A model generated the notes under the pieces. It saw only the letters and a program-made list of their open reading frames with translations. It had not been told where the DNA came from and did not search any database. A stretch of DNA of 15,591 nt from Ignavibacteria bacterium. Its GTDB lineage: Bacteria > Bacteroidota > Ignavibacteria > UBA10030 > UBA6906. The stretch spans positions 1-15,591 of the forward strand of contig JAOUDE010000022.1 of assembly GCA_029859455.1 (NCBI GenBank), in the 5' to 3' direction. Positions 13,246-15,591 of this stretch are shown in pieces. The translations under genes were made by a program, and so were the position numbers. Within the stretch, counting starts at the first letter, position 1; each line of letters starts with the position of its first letter.

Positions 13246-14066
13246 GGGAGCGGATCAGGAAGGCCAGCGTCGCGGGCACGTTCTATCCGGAAACGCCTCA
13301 GGTCCTCAGAGACGAGATCGAACAGCTGCTGAGACAGTGTGGCGGGCACGCAGGCGCCGGGAGAGTCAAAGGCCTCGTGGTTCCCCACGCCGGCTATCTC
13401 TATTCCGGACTGACGGCGGCCCACGGATACTGCCAGGTTCGAAACGGGACGTATGATGCAGTGATCATCATCGGTCCGAGCCACCGTGAGTGCTTTGATG
13501 GCGTTTCGGTCTTTGACGGGACGGCCTATGAAACACCGCTCGGCCTTGCACACGTCGAAACACGGGTGGCCGCAGCACTGGCGGAGAGTGGCGGCTCGGT
13601 TGAGATGAGCTCGCGCGGACATGGAATGGAACACTCGGTCGAAGTACAGATCCCGTTCCTTCAGGTTGTCCTTCCCGGAGTCAGGATTGTTCCCGTTATC
13701 ATGGGAAGCCAGAGGAAGGAGCTTTGCCTTGAGCTCGGTTGCTCCCTCCGGAACATCATGTCAGGGAGGAATGTGCTCGTGATAGCGAGCACGGATCTCT
13801 CTCACTATCACCAGGAGGAAGAGGCGGAACGATTGGATCGCGTGATGGTGACAAACATTCGACGTCATGACTACCTCCGGCTTCTTGATGATCTGGAAAC
13901 CGGCAGGACGGAAGCGTGTGGAGGGGGTCCGGCGGTGGCCCTGCTGTCGGCTCTTTCCCGGCAGGGAGGGCGACCAATGGATATTCTGCATTATGCTACC
14001 TCAGGGGATGTAACCGGGGGACGGGATTCAGTGGTCGGTTACCTGAGTGCAGCTGCTTATGCCTGA
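13242..14066 (+). CDS. Memo-family protein (AmmeMemoRadiSam system protein B)
   Basis: 274 residues, typical of Memo/LigB-like metalloenzyme-fold proteins. It starts KASVAGTFYP and contains VPHAGYLYSG with His49, GPSHRECFDG with His81, MEHSVEVQIPFLQ with His131, STDLSHYH, and Cys226 in EACGGGPA. By comparison with human MEMO1, His49, His81 and the late Cys are the metal (copper or iron) site, and all are kept. A redox or metal-related role is plausible; no bacterial reaction is proven. It is coupled to AMMECR1 upstream, and its last 8 nt overlap the DUF2520 gene. Confidence 0.92.
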   Translation: MRERIRKASVAGTFYPETPQVLRDEIEQLLRQCGGHAGAGRVKGLVVPHAGYLYSGLTAAHGYCQVRNGTYDAVIIIGPSHRECFDGVSVFDGTAYETPLGLAHVETRVAAALAESGGSVEMSSRGHGMEHSVEVQIPFLQVVLPGVRIVPVIMGSQRKELCLELGCSLRNIMSGRNVLVIASTDLSHYHQEEEAERLDRVMVTNIRRHDYLRLLDDLETGRTEACGGGPAVALLSALSRQGGRPMDILHYATSGDVTGGRDSVVGYLSAAAYA

Positions 14067-15006
14067 GCAGAAACGGCGAAATGTGAAACGCGGCCGGTTT
14101 CGTGTGGCAGTGATCGGCGGCGGGCAGGTAGGTCGTGTCCTGGGAAAGCTCCTGGTAGCGGGGGGCCACGAGGTTGGATGCGTGATTTCCCGTACATCTG
14201 CATCCGCCCGCTCTGCCGGAAGGTTCATTGGCTGTCGCAACACCGGGACATCACTCTCGTTGATTCCGTCCGATGTGAACCTCCTGTTTCTGGCTGTGCC
14301 CCACGCGGCGGTGGAACCGGTTGCATCGGATCTCGCGCGGCTGGACCATATCAGATTTGGAACGCTGGGTGCATGCCATATGTCAGGTATGCTCTCGGCT
14401 GAAGCGCTGGCTCCGCTGGCAAGGCGGGGTGCACGGACATTTTCTTTCCATCCGCTTCAGACATTTCCCCGTGATTTCCATCCACGGAAGATTATTGGTA
14501 GTATCAGGGGGATCTACTACGGCGTTGACGGCACCGCCGAGTCGCTGAAGATTGCAGGAAGACTGGCCCGAACGCTGGGTGGTTCCACTGTCGAGATCCC
14601 GCCGGAGATGAGACGCCTTTACCATGCGGCCTGTGTCGTTGCATCGAATCATCTGACAGCGATGCTCTTCGTCCTGGACGAGATGTTCAGGATTATCAGG
14701 CCGGACGCCGGTGCGGGCTTCCTCGAAGTGTTCCGGCCTATAATCGACGCGACGCTCGGGAATGTGGAGCGGGCTTCACCGGCTGACGCCCTGAGCGGCC
14801 CGGTTGCCCGGGGAGGTGTCGAAACCGTCAGAGGCCATCTTGAAGCGATAAGGAAATTTGATCAGCAGGTGCTGGAATATTTTATCGCCATGACGAACGA
14901 GACCCTGCGGCTTGCGGCCGTGAAGGGATCTGTGAACGAAGAACAGAAAGAAGCGATGAGATCGATGCTCCGAACATTTGAAGTACCACTCAAGGAGTCA
15001 ATGTGA
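14059..15006 (+). CDS. Rossmann-fold / DUF2520 oxidoreductase-like protein
   Basis: 315 residues from ATG 14059; a GTG at 14047 in the same frame is an alternative start. The N-terminal half is a nucleotide-binding Rossmann domain: RVAVIGGGQVGRVLG (15-29), then LLFLAVPHAAVEPVA and TFSFHPLQTFP, as in ProC/NADP-oxidoreductase-like folds. The C-terminal half (from about residue 170) is a helical DUF2520 domain with MRRLYHAACVVASNHLTAML. Such proteins are annotated only as Rossmann/DUF2520 proteins; an NAD(P)-dependent dehydrogenase on a small acid is a guess from fold. It overlaps Memo by 8 nt and the next gene by 4 nt. Confidence 0.85.
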   Translation: MPEQKRRNVKRGRFRVAVIGGGQVGRVLGKLLVAGGHEVGCVISRTSASARSAGRFIGCRNTGTSLSLIPSDVNLLFLAVPHAAVEPVASDLARLDHIRFGTLGACHMSGMLSAEALAPLARRGARTFSFHPLQTFPRDFHPRKIIGSIRGIYYGVDGTAESLKIAGRLARTLGGSTVEIPPEMRRLYHAACVVASNHLTAMLFVLDEMFRIIRPDAGAGFLEVFRPIIDATLGNVERASPADALSGPVARGGVETVRGHLEAIRKFDQQVLEYFIAMTNETLRLAAVKGSVNEEQKEAMRSMLRTFEVPLKESM

Positions 15007-15591
15007 AAGCCCTGATCGCAAGCGGCGGAAGGGGGACCCGTCTTCGTCCGATTACCCATACCCAGAACAAGCATCTGATCCCGATTGCGAACAAACCGAT
15101 TCTCCACTACGCCATTGAAGCGGCCGCATCGGCCGGGATCACCGAGATTGGCATTGTCCACAACGCCGGGAGGGACGAAGTCCCGTCATTTATCGGCGAT
15201 GGTTCCCGCTGGAATGTTTCGATCACCTACCTTCCGCAGGAAACACCGGGAGGTCTTGCTCAGGTTGTCGCCCTGGCGGAGAAATTCGTTGCGGGTGACC
15301 GTTTTGTCTTCTATCTCGGGGACAACATGGTGGTTGGAGGGATCGGGCGATTTGTAGAAGCATTTGAAAAGAGTGACTGTAACTGTTTCCTTACGCTCGC
15401 CAGGGTAAGAGATCCGGAGCGGTTCGGTGTTCCGGAAATCAGGGATGGCCGTATCGTTGCGGTTGAAGAGAAGCCGAAGAATCCGAAAAGCATGTTCGCC
15501 GTTGCCGGAATCTATCTGTACGACAGCCATATTTTCGAAGCGGTGAAGGCGATCAAGCCGAGCGGGCGGGGCGAACTCGAGATCTCTGATG
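15003..15591 (+). CDS. Glucose-1-phosphate thymidylyltransferase, long type (5' part, truncated by window end)
   Basis: It starts at GTG 15003, overlapping the DUF2520 stop by 4 nt, with AAGGAG (14992-14997) 5 nt upstream. The 196 visible residues run off the window without a stop. The nucleotidyltransferase signature is plain: ALIASGGRGTRLRPIT (3-18), NKHLIPIANKPI (22-33), TPGGLAQ (81-87), YLGDN with metal-binding Asp107, and AVEEKP (153-158). The wording (QNKHLIPIANKPI) is that of the RmlA-long/StrD-like branch, which makes dTDP-glucose from glucose-1-phosphate and dTTP and usually carries a C-terminal beta-helix; that part would lie outside. Expected use is deoxysugar or glycan synthesis. 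Its place at the end of the AMMECR1-Memo operon is not an obvious functional match. Confidence 0.9.
   Translation, partial: MKALIASGGRGTRLRPITHTQNKHLIPIANKPILHYAIEAAASAGITEIGIVHNAGRDEVPSFIGDGSRWNVSITYLPQETPGGLAQVVALAEKFVAGDRFVFYLGDNMVVGGIGRFVEAFEKSDCNCFLTLARVRDPERFGVPEIRDGRIVAVEEKPKNPKSMFAVAGIYLYDSHIFEAVKAIKPSGRGELEISD

Noticed and set aside
14047..14058. GTG start four codons upstream for the DUF2520 protein
   Set aside because: The ATG at 14059 gives a shorter overlap with Memo and no residues of the Rossmann domain are lost; the GTG remains possible.
1..15591. CRISPR arrays, insertion sequences, phage genes or toxin-antitoxin pairs
   Set aside because: No direct-repeat array, transposase, integrase or paired small antitoxin gene was seen on either strand.

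Overview
The window (about 55% G+C by eye) looks like a piece of a bacterial chromosome from the Fibrobacterota-Chlorobiota-Bacteroidota (FCB) side of the tree. The main reason is two secreted proteins ending in a type IX secretion (T9SS) C-terminal domain of the NYPNPFN(P/A)TT...LLLK type, which is common in Ignavibacteria, Kapabacteria and related uncultured groups. Recognisable promoters are sigma70-like (TTGxxx-N17-TAxxxT) rather than the TAnnTTTG type of Bacteroides. Several genes have good Shine-Dalgarno sites, and TTG and GTG starts occur. The exact lineage cannot be read from the sequence.

Layout. 1-788 (+): the 3' end of a NodU/CmcH-type carbamoyltransferase, followed by an SxtJ-family membrane protein and a 52-residue DUF5989 membrane peptide, a known co-occurring trio. 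773-1591 (-): an alpha/beta hydrolase, divergent from an M20 dipeptidase (1713-3095, +), with back-to-back promoters between them. 3305-4223 (+): a single-domain response regulator overlapping a short membrane protein whose C-terminus resembles a histidine-kinase dimerisation domain but lacks the phospho-accepting His and any ATPase domain. 4350-5976 (-): a secreted repeat/malectin/T9SS protein broken by two frameshifts. 6533-8197 (+): an intact LamG-like T9SS protein.

8325-11585 (+): tRNA-His(GTG), a CGAA-rich inverted-repeat element, hisS and hutH, the last two coupled by an ATGA overlap. The tRNA lacks the near-universal G-1:C73 pair; it has C-1, G1-U72 and A73. The adjacent HisRS has the non-canonical motif 2 otherwise known to me from Alphaproteobacteria with the same tRNA change. 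This co-varying tRNA/synthetase pair, followed by histidine ammonia-lyase, is the most interesting part of the window.

11586-12047 (+): a decayed 3' fragment of a class I glutamine amidotransferase. 12106-12630 (+): an exported MsrB. 12691-15591 (+): a tightly overlapping operon of AMMECR1, Memo, a Rossmann/DUF2520 protein and the start of a long-type glucose-1-phosphate thymidylyltransferase. The radical-SAM member of the AMMECR1/Memo trio is not in the window.

The two ends (carbamoyltransferase cassette; nucleotidyl-sugar synthesis) suggest surface-glycan or secondary-metabolite functions nearby. The centre is translation, histidine metabolism and secreted proteins.
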